64,000 bases of DNA from Streptomyces sp. XY006 (GTDB taxonomy: Bacteria; Actinomycetota; Actinomycetes; Streptomycetales; Streptomycetaceae), in assembly GCF_002237655.1 (NCBI RefSeq), contig NZ_NOKT01000035.1, forward strand, positions 20,090 to 84,089, written 5' to 3'. Position 1 is the first letter of the stretch. Each line of letters starts with the position of its first letter. Below, one piece after another: positions 30,756 through 39,685 of the stretch. The notes under the pieces are model-generated. The model was not told the DNA's origin. It ran no database searches and saw only the letters and a list, made by a program, of their open reading frames with translations. The position numbers and the translations under genes are program-made.

Positions 30756-32801
30756 TCACGACGGCCGCTCCGTGGCCGAGCGGGCGTTCTTGCGGAGGTC
30801 GCGTTCGACGCGGTCGGCGAGGCCCTTGGCCTCGTGGCCGAGGCCGGCCTGGGCGGGGGGCGTGGCAGCGCCGGATTCCATCGCGTCCTCGGCGGGCTGG
30901 GGATCGTCGACGGTACGGCCGTCGGCCCAGCCGGAGACGGCGTAGACCACGACCGGGGCCTCGGTGAGCACCGAGACGGTCCAGGAGGCCCGCTGTTTCG
31001 CCCCGAAGTCCGCGGCGGGGGTGTCCTTCGCGGCGTACGGCAGGGGCATCAGGTCGGCGCGGCGGTCCAGGCGTTCGTTGCGGAAACGGTTCGCGAGGGC
31101 GGTCATGGCCGGGGCGTCGGCCGTGGTGAAGAGCAGGCCGACGGTGGTCACGTGGCTCTCGGTGGCGTCGGTGTAGGTGGCGCGCAGGAGGCGTGCGCAG
31201 CCGACGGGCGCGAGGGCCTTGCGCAGCAGGGGGTCGAAGGCGTCCTTGCAGCCGCTGTCCGGGGCGACGGCTATCCGGGTCCAGGTGCGGTCGGCTCCGC
31301 CGGGACCGGCGCCCCGGCCCTGCACGGTACGGGGGAACAGCTGGTCGACCGGGACGCTGTGCCAGAGGCTCCCGGCGGCGCTGAACGTGCTGCGCGCGCC
31401 CTCCCCGCCGGAGTCCCCCACGAGCCAGCTCCCGGTGACCGCGCCCGAGATCAGCCCGAGCCCGAGCACCAGGCAGACGGCGGCTGCGGCAGCCTGCGAC
31501 GCCCGCCGCCGCCCGAGCGGCCGGGGCCGGGCGTCGCCGTCGTAGCCCTCGGGCTCCCCGAACGACACGAAGGGGCGCGAGGCGCCGGGGACGGCACCGG
31601 GGCTGAGCGGGGCGCTCCAGGAGAGCGCGGGGTCGGGGAACACAGGGTCCGGCTCCGCGCCCGGCGGGGCGGAAGGTGCGGGGCGGTGGCCGGGACCGGG
31701 CGGCATGGGCCGACCCGCGGGCCGCGGCGGCGTGGTGCCGCGCGGGGGCGCCGTGTCGCGCGGGGACGTGGTGTCGCGCGGGGCCGTGGTGTCCCGCGGG
31801 GGCTCGGTGGGAGCGGGCGGAGTCGGAGCGGACGAGGTGGGCCGACCCCCGGGCCGCTGCGGGGGCGTGGTGCCGCGCGAGGGCTCGATGGAAGCGGGCG
31901 GGGTGGGGGGCCGGCCGACACCGGGACCGGCCCCGGTGTCGCCACCGGCCCGTGCGGCACTGCCGGTACCGGCGTCGTGCCGCGGCTCGTACGTCGGGCG
32001 CGGCGGGGTGTCGGAGCGGGCGGACGCAGAGGGGGCGGAGGGGGCGGAGGGGGCTGCTGAGGTTTGGGGGGTCGCGGACGAGGCCTGCGCGACGGGGCGG
32101 CGACCGGCGGACCCGGCGGCACCTGAGGAGTCGGCGGACCGAGGGGCGTCGGCGGGTGAAGGCTCCCCGGGGGCCGGGCGCAGGCGGGCGGTGGTCTCCG
32201 ACGACGGTTCGCCGGGGGCCCGGGCAGGGCGGGACGGCGGCGTCTGAGTGCCGCCCCGCGCGGTCAGGCGGAAGGGGCGGGCCGGGGTCTCCCGGGCGGG
32301 AGCGCGGTCGGCGTTGCCGCTGGGCGGGGTGTCCGGGAGGCGGGAGGACGCGCGGGGCGGCGGCGGTGAGGCCGGCTCGGGGCGCCGGGGCGCAGGCGCC
32401 CCGAAGCTCGGAAAGCGTGGGTGGCCGTGCGGGCTGCGGTCGTCCGTGCCGGAGCCGCTGTGACCGGCAGAGCCCGCCGTGCCGTCCGTGCCGGAGCCGC
32501 TGCCTTCCGCCGCCGACGCGTCTCCGGCGGCAATGGCGCCACGGCCCTCCGTAGCGGCAAAGGCGCCACGGCCCTCCCTGACGGCGAGGCCGTCTCGGTT
32601 CTCCGGGGCGGGGAAGGCGCCTCGGCCCTCCCCGGCGGCGAAAGCGCCACGGCCCTCCGTAGCGGCGAAGGCGTCACGGCCCTCCCCGGCGGCGAAGGCG
32701 TCGCGGTTCTCCGGGGCGGACGCTGTGTCCGGGGCGTCCGTCGGGGTCGGTGGGTGGGTGGGGCGTGGGGGGAAGGAGGCGCGTCGCGCTTCCGTGCTCA
32801 T
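30756..32801 (-). CDS. Large low-complexity protein with one membrane helix and extracellular domain
   Basis: A 681-residue protein, function unknown. Residues 1 to about 440 are disordered and rich in Pro, Ala, Ser, Thr, Arg and Gly. They include seven 9-residue repeats (consensus E-G-R-G-A-F-A-A-x, near residues 27-90) and PRDTT-type repeats. One membrane helix follows (AAAAVCLVLGLGLISGAVTGSWL). The C-terminal 230 residues are ordered, with two Cys (GCKDAF, GCARLL) and strands such as THVTTVGLLFTT-like and VVVYAVSGWADGRTV. The layout (cytosolic disordered tail, helix, outer domain) resembles streptomycete membrane proteins paired with mycosins. The start has a poly-G ribosome site. It precedes mycP by 16 nt. 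Confidence 0.8.
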   Translation of the reverse strand: MSTEARRASFPPRPTHPPTPTDAPDTASAPENRDAFAAGEGRDAFAATEGRGAFAAGEGRGAFPAPENRDGLAVREGRGAFAATEGRGAIAAGDASAAEGSGSGTDGTAGSAGHSGSGTDDRSPHGHPRFPSFGAPAPRRPEPASPPPPRASSRLPDTPPSGNADRAPARETPARPFRLTARGGTQTPPSRPARAPGEPSSETTARLRPAPGEPSPADAPRSADSSGAAGSAGRRPVAQASSATPQTSAAPSAPSAPSASARSDTPPRPTYEPRHDAGTGSAARAGGDTGAGPGVGRPPTPPASIEPSRGTTPPQRPGGRPTSSAPTPPAPTEPPRDTTAPRDTTSPRDTAPPRGTTPPRPAGRPMPPGPGHRPAPSAPPGAEPDPVFPDPALSWSAPLSPGAVPGASRPFVSFGEPEGYDGDARPRPLGRRRASQAAAAAVCLVLGLGLISGAVTGSWLVGDSGGEGARSTFSAAGSLWHSVPVDQLFPRTVQGRGAGPGGADRTWTRIAVAPDSGCKDAFDPLLRKALAPVGCARLLRATYTDATESHVTTVGLLFTTADAPAMTALANRFRNERLDRRADLMPLPYAAKDTPAADFGAKQRASWTVSVLTEAPVVVYAVSGWADGRTVDDPQPAEDAMESGAATPPAQAGLGHEAKGLADRVERDLRKNARSATERPS
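32536..32724 (-). repeat. Seven exact-period 27-bp tandem repeats in coding DNA
   Basis: Seven units of exactly 27 bp, e.g. GCGCCACGGCCCTCCGTAGC plus GGCGAAG on the plus strand. They encode the 9-residue E(G/N)R(D/G)AFAAx repeats of the low-complexity membrane protein. Period and frame are preserved throughout, so copy number can vary without frameshift. Confidence 0.85.
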
Positions 32802-33065
32802 GCACCCCCCGTTTCCCCGGCCCGGGCCGCTTCGCGCGCGGGCCGGTGTCGTTCTGCCCGAGGCCCGGCACCGACTCGTCCGGGCACACATACCCGTACG
32901 GACGGAGCGTCATCCCGGCACGGCTGCGCGGCCGGCGGCGTCCGCCGTACGTGCGCGTCACTCTACGGCTTGTCCGTGGGCGAACGGGAACCAGTCCACG
33001 AGCCCGGGGCATCTGCCCGGAACGTCCCCCTACCCTGCGGTAATCCGGTCTGGCAGGCTGCGTTC

Positions 33066-34268
33066 ATGACTGCGCGCGCCGCCGACCGGGCCCGTTACGA
33101 CCGGGCCACCGCCCATCTCGACGCCCCTCTCGCGATCGTGGATCTGGACGCCTTCGACGCCAACGCCGACGACCTGGTCCGCCGCGCCGGGGGCAAGCCG
33201 ATCCGGGTCGCCAGCAAGTCCGTGCGGTGCCGGGCGCTGCTGGAACGCGTCCTGGCCCGGGACGGCTTCGCGGGGATCATGTCGTTCACGCTCGCCGAGT
33301 CGCTGTGGCTGGCCCGGTCGGGGTTCGAGGACGTGCTGCTGGCCTACCCGTCCGCGGACCGCGCCGCGTACGCCGAGCTCGCCGGTGATCCCAAGCTGGC
33401 CGCCGCCGTGACCGTCATGGTCGACGACGTGGCCCAGCTGGACCTGATCGACGCCTCCCGCGGCGGCGGGCGCGAAGTGGTGCGCGTGTGCCTGGAGTTG
33501 GACACGTCCCTGAAGCTGCTCGGCGGCCGGGTGCGGGTCGGGGCCCGGCGCTCGCCGCTGCACTCCCCCGCCGAGGTCGCCGACGTGGCCCGCGCGGTGG
33601 TCCGGCGGCCGGGTTTCGAGGTCGTGGGGATCATGGCGTACGAGGGTCATGTCGCCGGGGTCGGGGACGCCGTGGCGGGGCGGCCGCTGCGCTCGCGCGC
33701 CATCCGGCTGATGCAGGCCGCCGCCAGGCGCGAACTGGCCGAGCGGCGCGCGGAGGTGGTGCGGGCGGTGCGGGCCGTGGTGCCGGCGCTGGAGTTCGTC
33801 AACGGCGGGGGCACCGGCTCGGTGCAGCACACGGCCGCCGAGGACGCCGTCACCGAGATCGCGGCCGGGTCGGGGCTGTACGTACCGCGGCTGTTCGACA
33901 ACTACACGTCGTTCCGCGGCAGGCCGGCCGCCCTCTTCGCGCAGCCCGTGGTGCGACGCCCGGGGGTCGGGGTCGTGACGGTGCTCGGCGGCGGCTACCC
34001 CGCCTCCGGCGTGGCCGGGCCGGACCGGTCGCCCGTGCCGTATCTGCCCGAGGGGCTGCGCTACGACCCGCAGGAGGGGGCCGGTGAGGTGCAGACGCCG
34101 CTGCTCGGCTCGCCCGCCGACGATCTGCTGATCGGCGACAAGGTGTGGTTCCGGCACGCGAAGGCCGGTGAGCTGTGCGAGCGGTTCGACGCGCTGCACC
34201 TGGTGGAGGGCGACGCGGTCACGGCGACCGTGCCGACCTACCGGGGCGAGGGCCACACGTTCCTGTAG
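33066..34268 (+). CDS. Fold-type III PLP enzyme (amino acid deaminase/aldolase-like)
   Basis: A 400-residue alanine-racemase-N-domain protein of the D-threonine aldolase/D-serine dehydratase-like group. The PLP lysine is in KPIRVASKSVRCRALL. Other segments are FAGIMSFTLAESLWLA, MVDDVAQLDLID, VCLELDTSLKLL, the phosphate-binding EFVNGGGTGSV and the C-terminal metal-associated DSD1-like stretch GDKVWFRHAKAGELCERF. It acts on an unknown amino acid or hydroxy amino acid; the annotated class is deaminase or aldolase. The ATG follows a possible promoter region 5' of it. It is divergent from the Pro-rich membrane protein gene and convergent with a DUF2510 gene. Confidence 0.9.
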   Translation: MTARAADRARYDRATAHLDAPLAIVDLDAFDANADDLVRRAGGKPIRVASKSVRCRALLERVLARDGFAGIMSFTLAESLWLARSGFEDVLLAYPSADRAAYAELAGDPKLAAAVTVMVDDVAQLDLIDASRGGGREVVRVCLELDTSLKLLGGRVRVGARRSPLHSPAEVADVARAVVRRPGFEVVGIMAYEGHVAGVGDAVAGRPLRSRAIRLMQAAARRELAERRAEVVRAVRAVVPALEFVNGGGTGSVQHTAAEDAVTEIAAGSGLYVPRLFDNYTSFRGRPAALFAQPVVRRPGVGVVTVLGGGYPASGVAGPDRSPVPYLPEGLRYDPQEGAGEVQTPLLGSPADDLLIGDKVWFRHAKAGELCERFDALHLVEGDAVTATVPTYRGEGHTFL

Positions 34269-34280
34269 CCGGGCCGCGGG

Positions 34281-35195
34281 TCAGCCGGTCGGGCCGATGC
34301 TGCTGCCCACGCCGCCGCCGGTGCCCGCGTCGCCGACCGGGCGGATGCCCTTGGTGATGCGGTCCATGTCGGCGAGCGGGGGCCCGTCCGCGCCCGCGTC
34401 GAAGACGAACCGGACCAGGACCGGCGACTCGGTGCCGACGCTGGAGGGGAAGACGAGCGACTGGACGTAGCCGCCCGGGCCCTTGGCGGTGTGCACCCGC
34501 CAGCGCACGTAGTACCCGGCGCGGCCCGCCACCGCGACCGGCCCCTGCTTCACGAGCTCGTGGGACTCCATGCCCCCGTAGGGCTTCTGGCCGATCGCGT
34601 CGCGGTCGTAGGCGTCCTCGGCCGCGTCGGAGATGTCCGCCTTGGCCAGGGCCTCGGGGGAGGTCTCGTCGTTCGCGGTCACGGTGCGGGAGACGACCAG
34701 GCCGTGGCGGCAGACGGTGCCGTCGCCGGGGCAGTCGTACGTGCCGTCCGTGGTCATGACGACGTCGTCCTGGGCGACGTACTGGGGGCGGACCCAGCCG
34801 TCGACGAGCGGGAAGGTGACGCCGTTGAGCTGGTCCTCGACGACCGAGGGGTCGTCCGCGGACGGCTCGGAGGCGGACTCCTCGGCGGTCGGTCCGGGTG
34901 GCTCGGGCGCGACGGAGGCGGTGGCCGTCGGGGCCGTCCTGGTCTTTGCCCCGCCGTCGTCTCCGCTGCCCAGGACCGCGGCGCCGGTGACGATCGCCGC
35001 GACCAGGACGGCCCCCGCCGCCACCAGGGCGACGGTCCTGGCCCGCCCGGTGCCGCCGCCCGGGGGCGTGGGCACCGGGACGGTGGGGGCCTCGGGCGTG
35101 CGGCGGTGCTCGGTCCAGGCCGCACCGTCCCACCAGCGCTGCAGATGCGGTGCGTGCGGGTCGGGATACCAGCCGGGCGGAGGCGTCATGCTCAT
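34281..35195 (-). CDS. DUF2510 membrane protein
   Basis: A 304-residue protein. An N-terminal DUF2510 motif (PPGWYPDPHAPHLQRWWDGAAWTEH, residues 5-30) is followed by a Pro/Thr linker, one membrane helix (ARTVALVAAGAVLVAAIVTGAAVL), a Ser/Glu/Pro linker and an extracellular domain with paired cysteines (TYDCPGDGTVCRHG) and strands such as YYVRWRVHTA. Function is unknown; this is a common actinobacterial surface layout. An alternative start six nt inward (MTPPPGWY) is equally possible. Lies 41 nt upstream of the SDR gene's end, outside the amine cluster operon proper. Confidence 0.85.
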   Translation of the reverse strand: MSMTPPPGWYPDPHAPHLQRWWDGAAWTEHRRTPEAPTVPVPTPPGGGTGRARTVALVAAGAVLVAAIVTGAAVLGSGDDGGAKTRTAPTATASVAPEPPGPTAEESASEPSADDPSVVEDQLNGVTFPLVDGWVRPQYVAQDDVVMTTDGTYDCPGDGTVCRHGLVVSRTVTANDETSPEALAKADISDAAEDAYDRDAIGQKPYGGMESHELVKQGPVAVAGRAGYYVRWRVHTAKGPGGYVQSLVFPSSVGTESPVLVRFVFDAGADGPPLADMDRITKGIRPVGDAGTGGGVGSSIGPTG

Positions 35196-35236
35196 CCCGG
35201 CACTGTAGGCCGCGGCCCGGGCCGAGCGGACACGGC

Positions 35237-36022
35237 CTACAGGGGTGTGACGTACGCCCCCGAGATTCCGCCGTCGACGAGGAAGTCGGTGGCGTTCACG
35301 AAGGAGGAGTCGTCGCTGGCGAGGAAGGCCACGGCGGCGGCGATCTCCTCGGCCTCGGCGAACCGGCCCAGCGGGATGTGCACCAGGCGGCGCGCGGCCC
35401 GCTCCGGGTCCTTGGCGAACAGCTCCTGCAGCAGCGGGGTGTTGACCGGGCCGGGGCACAGGGCGTTGACCCGGATGCCCTCACGGGCGAACTGCACGCC
35501 GAGCTCCCGGGACATGGCGAGGACGCCGCCCTTGGAGGCGGTGTAGGAGATCTGCGAGGTGGCCGCGCCCATCCGGGCCACGAAGGAGGCCGTGTTGATG
35601 ATCGAGCCCTTGCCCTGGCGGCGCATGTAGGGGATGGCGGCCTTGCAGCACAGGTAGACGGAGGTGAGGTTGACCTCCTGGACGCGCTTCCAGGCCTCCA
35701 GGCCGGTCTCCAGGATGGAGTCGTCGTCGGGCGGGGAGATGCCGGCGTTGTTGAAGGCGACGTCGACGCTGCCGTAGGTGTCGTAGGCGGTTTTGAACAG
35801 GGCCTCGACCTCCTCGGGGTCGGTCACGTCGACCTTCACGAAGGTGCCGCCGGTCTCCTCGGCTGCGGCCTTGCCGCGGGTCTCGTCGACGTCGCCGCAG
35901 ACGACGTGCGCGCCCTCGGAGGCGAGGCGGCGGGCGGCGGCGAGTCCGATGCCGCTGCCGGCTCCGGTGACGACGGCGGTACGGCCGACCAGCCGGCGGC
36001 AGATGCTTTCCTGGGCAGTCAC
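35237..36022 (-). CDS. Short-chain dehydrogenase of the amine cluster
   Basis: A 261-residue classical SDR. The NAD(P) motif TGAGSGIG is at 19-26, and GDVDE after strand 2 suggests NAD preference. NNAG lies at about 90-93. The catalytic Ser is in INTAS, with Tyr159 and Lys163 in YTASK. Homologues are called 3-oxoacyl-ACP reductases, but the context argues for alcohol oxidation. In the proposed route it would oxidise gamma-glutamyl-ethanolamide to the aldehyde for the next enzyme. The GTG start overlaps the aldehyde dehydrogenase stop by 4 nt (GTGA). Third gene of the leftward operon. Confidence 0.92.
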   Translation of the reverse strand: MTAQESICRRLVGRTAVVTGAGSGIGLAAARRLASEGAHVVCGDVDETRGKAAAEETGGTFVKVDVTDPEEVEALFKTAYDTYGSVDVAFNNAGISPPDDDSILETGLEAWKRVQEVNLTSVYLCCKAAIPYMRRQGKGSIINTASFVARMGAATSQISYTASKGGVLAMSRELGVQFAREGIRVNALCPGPVNTPLLQELFAKDPERAARRLVHIPLGRFAEAEEIAAAVAFLASDDSSFVNATDFLVDGGISGAYVTPL

Positions 36023-37395
36023 AGTGCGGGGCCCTCCGTGCTGATGAAGACGTTCTTGGTTTCGGTGAAGGCGGCCAGGGCGTCGGGGCCGAGCTCGCGG
36101 CCGACGCCGGACTGCTTGTAGCCGCCGAAGGGGGTCCAGTAGCGGACGCTGGAGTGGGAGTTGACGGACAGGTTGCCGGCGCGGACGGCCCGGGAGACGC
36201 GCAGGGCGCGGCCGACGTCGCGGGTCCAGATGGAGCCGGACAGGCCGTAGGGGGTGTCGTTGGCGAGGCGGACGCCGTCCTCCTCGTCGGTGAAGGGCAG
36301 CAGGACGGCCACGGGGCCGAAGATCTCCTCGCAGGCCGCGCGCGAGTCCGGCCGCTCGCCGGTGAGGACGGTCGGCGGGAACCAGAAGCCGGGTCCGTCG
36401 GGGGCGCTGCCGCGCAGGGCAGGGGCGTCGTCGGGCACGAAGCCGCGGACGCGGTCGAGCTGCTGCCGGGAGATGAGCGGGCCCATCTGGGTCTTCTCGT
36501 CGGCCGGGTCGCCCACCACCACGGCGGCCAGGGCGTCGGCGAGCAGCGCGCGGACCTCGTCGTACACCGACTCCTGGACCAGGACGCGGGTGCGGGCGCA
36601 GCAGTCCTGGCCGGAGTTGTCGAGGAACGAGAAGGGGTCGACGGCGGTCTTGAGGTCGGCGTCGGCGAAGACGATGTTGGGGCTCTTGCCGCCGAGTTCG
36701 AGGGTGACCGGCTTGACCTGCTCGGCGGCGAGCGCGGCGACACGCGTGCCGGTGCGGGTGGAGCCGGTGAAGACGATCTTGGCGACGCCGGGGTGCCGGA
36801 CCAGCGCGTCGCCCGTGATGTCGCCGCGTCCGGGCAGGACCTGGAAGAGGTGCTCGGGCAGGCCTGCTTCCAGGGCGAGTTCGGCCAGGCGCAGTGCAGT
36901 GAGCGGGGTGGTCTCGGCGGGCTTGAGGAGGACGGCGTTGCCGGCCGCGAGGGCGGGGGCGGTGCCCCAGGCGGCGATCGGCAGGGGGAAGTTCCAGGGG
37001 GCGATCACGCCGACGACGCCGAGCGGTTCGAGGATCGTGACGTCGAGGCCGCCGGGCACGGGAATCTGCCGTCCGGTGAGCCGCTCCACTCCCCCGGCCG
37101 CGTAGTCCAGCAGGTCGCGGACGTTGCCGGCCTCCCAGCGGGCGTTGCCGATCAGGTGGCCGGCCTCGCGGACCTCCAGACGGGCCAGTTCCTCCAGGTG
37201 GTCGTCGACGACGGCCGCGAAGCGGCGCAGCATCCGGGCGCGGTCCGCGGGGGCCAGGGCGGCCCAGGTCCGCTGTGCTCCGGCGGCCCGGGTGACGGCC
37301 GTGTCGACGTCGGCCGGGCTCGCTCCGGCGACGGCGGCGACGACCTCCTCGGTCGCGGGGTTCAGTACTTCCAGAAGATGCTCGGAAGACAACAC
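36019..37395 (-). CDS. Aldehyde dehydrogenase of the amine cluster
   Basis: A 458-residue NAD(P)-dependent aldehyde dehydrogenase. Motifs are APWNFPLPIAAW, KPAETTPL, FTGSTRTG, the general base Glu233 in LELGGKSPN, catalytic Cys265 in FLDNSGQDCCART, and the C-terminal PFGGYKQSGVGRE. It probably oxidises a gamma-glutamylated amino-aldehyde, by analogy with PuuC in putrescine breakdown. The GTG start is 5 nt after the ligase gene stop; a GAGG-type ribosome site lies in the last ligase codons. A longer frame to 38139 is a shadow of the ligase gene. Confidence 0.94.
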   Translation of the reverse strand: MLSSEHLLEVLNPATEEVVAAVAGASPADVDTAVTRAAGAQRTWAALAPADRARMLRRFAAVVDDHLEELARLEVREAGHLIGNARWEAGNVRDLLDYAAGGVERLTGRQIPVPGGLDVTILEPLGVVGVIAPWNFPLPIAAWGTAPALAAGNAVLLKPAETTPLTALRLAELALEAGLPEHLFQVLPGRGDITGDALVRHPGVAKIVFTGSTRTGTRVAALAAEQVKPVTLELGGKSPNIVFADADLKTAVDPFSFLDNSGQDCCARTRVLVQESVYDEVRALLADALAAVVVGDPADEKTQMGPLISRQQLDRVRGFVPDDAPALRGSAPDGPGFWFPPTVLTGERPDSRAACEEIFGPVAVLLPFTDEEDGVRLANDTPYGLSGSIWTRDVGRALRVSRAVRAGNLSVNSHSSVRYWTPFGGYKQSGVGRELGPDALAAFTETKNVFISTEGPAL

Positions 37396-37400
37396 GGGCC

Positions 37401-38765
37401 TCACATGCGTTCGAAGGAGCGGCGCAGCTCCCAGTCGGTCACCGCGGCGTCGAAGGCGTCCAGTTCGACGCGCGCCATGTTGCGGTAGTGCGCGACGACC
37501 TCGTCCCCGAAGGCCGCCCTGGCGATGGCGCTGTGCTCCCAGAGCTCGGCGGCCTCGCGCAGGGTGGTGGGGACGTGGGCGAAGTCGGCGGTGTAGGCGT
37601 TGCCGGGGCAGGGCTCGGGCAGTTCCAGCTTCTGCTCGATGCCGTGCAGTCCGGCCGCGACCAGTCCGGCGACGGCGAGGTAGGGGTTGACGTCGCCGCC
37701 GGGCAGGCGGTTCTCGAAGCGCATCGAGCGGCCGTGGCCGACCACGCGCAGCGCGCAGGTGCGGTTGTCGTGGCCCCAGGCGACGGCGGTCGGGGCGAAG
37801 GAGCCGGGCTGGAACCGCTTGTAGGAGTTGATGTTCGGGGCGTAGAGCAGGGAGAACTCGCGCAGGGCGGCGAGCTGGCCGGCGAGGAAGTGCCGCATGA
37901 CGTCGGACATGCCGCCCGGGCCGTCGCCGGCCATGGCGTTGGTGCCGTCGGCGTCGGCGAGCGAGAGGTGGATGTGGCAGGAGTTGCCCTCGCGCTCGTT
38001 GTACTTCGCCATGAAGGTGATCGACATGCCGTCCTGGGCGGCGATCTCCTTGGCGCCGGTCTTGTACACCGCGTGCTGGTCGCAGGTGACCAGGGCCTCG
38101 TCGTAGCGGAAGGCGATCTCGTGCTGGCCGGGGTTGCACTCGCCCTTGGCGGACTCGACGGTCAGGCCGGCGCCGGCCATCTCGTTGCGGATGCGGCGCA
38201 GCAGGGGCTCGATGCGGCCGGTGCCGAGGACGGAGTAGTCGATGTTGTACTGGTTGGCCGGGGTCAGGCCGCGGTAGTTCGCGTCCCAGGCCTGTTCGTA
38301 GGTGTCCTTGAAGACGATGAACTCCAGCTCCGTGCCGACCTGGGCGGTGTAGCCGAGCTCGGCCAGGCGGTCCAGCTGGCGGCGCAGGATCTGGCGGGGG
38401 GCGGCGACGACCGGGGAGCCGTCCTCCCAGGCGAGGTCGGCGAGGACCATGGCCGTGCCCTCGTTCCAGGGCACCCGGCGCAGGGTGGCCAGGTCCGGGT
38501 GCATGGCGAAGTCGCCGTAGCCGCGGTCCCAGGAGGACATGGCGTACCCGTCGACGGTGTTCATCTCGGTGTCGACGGCGAGCAGGTAGTTGCAGCCCTC
38601 GGTGCCGTGCTGGAGGACTTCGTCGAGGAAGAAGCGTGCGGCGAACCGCTTGCCCTGGAGCCGCCCTTGCATGTCGGGGAAGGCCAGGACGACAGTGTCG
38701 ATCTCACCGCCGGCGACGAGGGCGTGCAGCTCCTCGACGCTCAGCGGGGGTGTGCGGTCTGCCAC
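37401..38765 (-). CDS. glnA4: Glutamine-synthetase-like gamma-glutamylamide ligase (GlnA4 type)
   Basis: A 454-residue member of the glutamine synthetase family, distinct from the true GlnA. Conserved pieces are TELEFIV (metal-binding Glu), CNPGQHEIAFRY, GNSCHIHLSL, PNINSYKRFQPGSFAPTAVAWGHDN and MRFENRLPGGDVNPYLA. The short N-terminal beta-grasp matches GlnA3/GlnA4-type ligases rather than GlnA. In S. coelicolor the gene I believe is its counterpart makes gamma-glutamylethanolamide from ethanolamine, glutamate and ATP. No adenylylation-type Tyr loop is evident. The GTG start has GGAGG 7 nt upstream. First gene of the ligase-ALDH-SDR operon and divergent from the FadR-type regulator, with a conserved motif between. 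Confidence 0.9.
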   Translation of the reverse strand: MADRTPPLSVEELHALVAGGEIDTVVLAFPDMQGRLQGKRFAARFFLDEVLQHGTEGCNYLLAVDTEMNTVDGYAMSSWDRGYGDFAMHPDLATLRRVPWNEGTAMVLADLAWEDGSPVVAAPRQILRRQLDRLAELGYTAQVGTELEFIVFKDTYEQAWDANYRGLTPANQYNIDYSVLGTGRIEPLLRRIRNEMAGAGLTVESAKGECNPGQHEIAFRYDEALVTCDQHAVYKTGAKEIAAQDGMSITFMAKYNEREGNSCHIHLSLADADGTNAMAGDGPGGMSDVMRHFLAGQLAALREFSLLYAPNINSYKRFQPGSFAPTAVAWGHDNRTCALRVVGHGRSMRFENRLPGGDVNPYLAVAGLVAAGLHGIEQKLELPEPCPGNAYTADFAHVPTTLREAAELWEHSAIARAAFGDEVVAHYRNMARVELDAFDAAVTDWELRRSFERM

Positions 38766-38807
38766 GGGAGAGCCTCCTTCGGCTTCTTTCGGCGAGCCGG
38801 GAGCCAT

Positions 38808-38829
38808 AAGGTATTGCGGAGAACCATTG
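38808..38829. promoter_or_regulatory. Two-block motif A between glnA4 and its regulator
   Basis: AAGGTAT (38808-38814), a 9-nt spacer, CCATTG (38824-38829). The same two blocks with the same spacing recur upstream of the permease at 39686-39707. The site is 42 nt from the glnA4 start and 23 nt from the regulator start, so it can control both. Probable operator for the adjacent FadR/GntR protein. Confidence 0.6.
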
Positions 38830-38851
38830 CTTGGGAAGGGGGTACGGCCAC

Positions 38852-39586
38852 ATGCCGGAGGAAGCGGTCGGCGGAGTGCAGGACCGGCTGACGCCGGTGC
38901 TGCGGCCGGTGCGCGCGGGCAACGGCTTCGAGGAGGCGCTGGAGCAGATCCTCCAGGTCGTGCGGCTGGGCCTGGTGGCGGGGGGCGAGCGGCTGCCGGC
39001 CGAGCGCGAGCTGGCGGAGCGGCTCGGGATCAGCCGGGTGACGCTGCGCGAGGTGCTGAAGGTGCTCCAGGACCAGGGCCTGGTCGAGTCGCGGCGCGGG
39101 CGCTACGGGGGCACGTTCGTGCTGCCGCGCACCGACGCGGGCGGCGAGGACGAGCTGCGGCGCCGGATCGCCGAGACCGACATAGAGGACGTGCTGCGGT
39201 TCCGCGAGGTGCTGGAGGTGGGGGCGGCCGGGCTGTGCGCGGCGCACGGACTGACCGGGGAGCAGGAGGCACGGCTGCGTGCGGCGCTGGCGGGCACGCA
39301 CGACGCGCCGCTGAGCGACTACCGGCGCCGGGACACGCTGCTGCACCTCACGCTCGCCGAGCTGTCCGGCTCGCCCACGCTGACCGCCCAGTACGCGGCG
39401 GTGCGCGCGAGCGTCAACGACCTGCTCGACTGCATCCCGCTCCTGGTGCGCAACCTGGAGCACTCCCAGCGGCAGCACACGGCCCTGGTGGAGGCCGTGA
39501 TCGAGGGCGACGCCGACCAGGCGCGGGAGATCATGCGCGAGCACTGCGGGGGCACGGCGGCGCTGCTGCGCGGATTCCTGGGCTGA
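38852..39586 (+). CDS. FadR-subfamily GntR regulator of the amine cluster
   Basis: A 244-residue GntR-family regulator. The winged helix (about 25-95) has GGERLPAERELAERLGISRVTLREVLKVLQDQGLVESRRGRYGGTFV. The C-terminal all-helical FCD domain (about 110-240) contains DVLRFREVLEVGAAGLCAAHG, RRRDTLLHLTLAELSGSP and HTALVEAVIEGDADQAREIMREH, with His/Asp residues placed as in metal- and ligand-binding FCD domains. It probably represses the ligase operon and permease in the absence of the amine or its derivative. The ATG has GGGAAGGGGG upstream. It is divergent from the ligase gene and co-directional with the permease. Confidence 0.92.
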   Translation: MPEEAVGGVQDRLTPVLRPVRAGNGFEEALEQILQVVRLGLVAGGERLPAERELAERLGISRVTLREVLKVLQDQGLVESRRGRYGGTFVLPRTDAGGEDELRRRIAETDIEDVLRFREVLEVGAAGLCAAHGLTGEQEARLRAALAGTHDAPLSDYRRRDTLLHLTLAELSGSPTLTAQYAAVRASVNDLLDCIPLLVRNLEHSQRQHTALVEAVIEGDADQAREIMREHCGGTAALLRGFLG

Positions 39587-39605
39587 GCCGGCCGGGCGGC
39601 CGGGG

Positions 39606-39643
39606 CCCGGTGAGGATTTCCGGACCCGGTGAGGATTTACGGG
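39606..39643. repeat. 19-bp tandem direct repeat upstream of the permease
   Basis: CCCGGTGAGGATTTCCGGA is followed directly by CCCGGTGAGGATTTACGGG. It lies between the regulator stop and the permease promoter. Could be a duplicated regulatory or terminator element. Confidence 0.6.
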
Positions 39644-39685
39644 CGATTAACGCACGGGTCTTGCCTTCCCTCGGTCGGCACCGCA

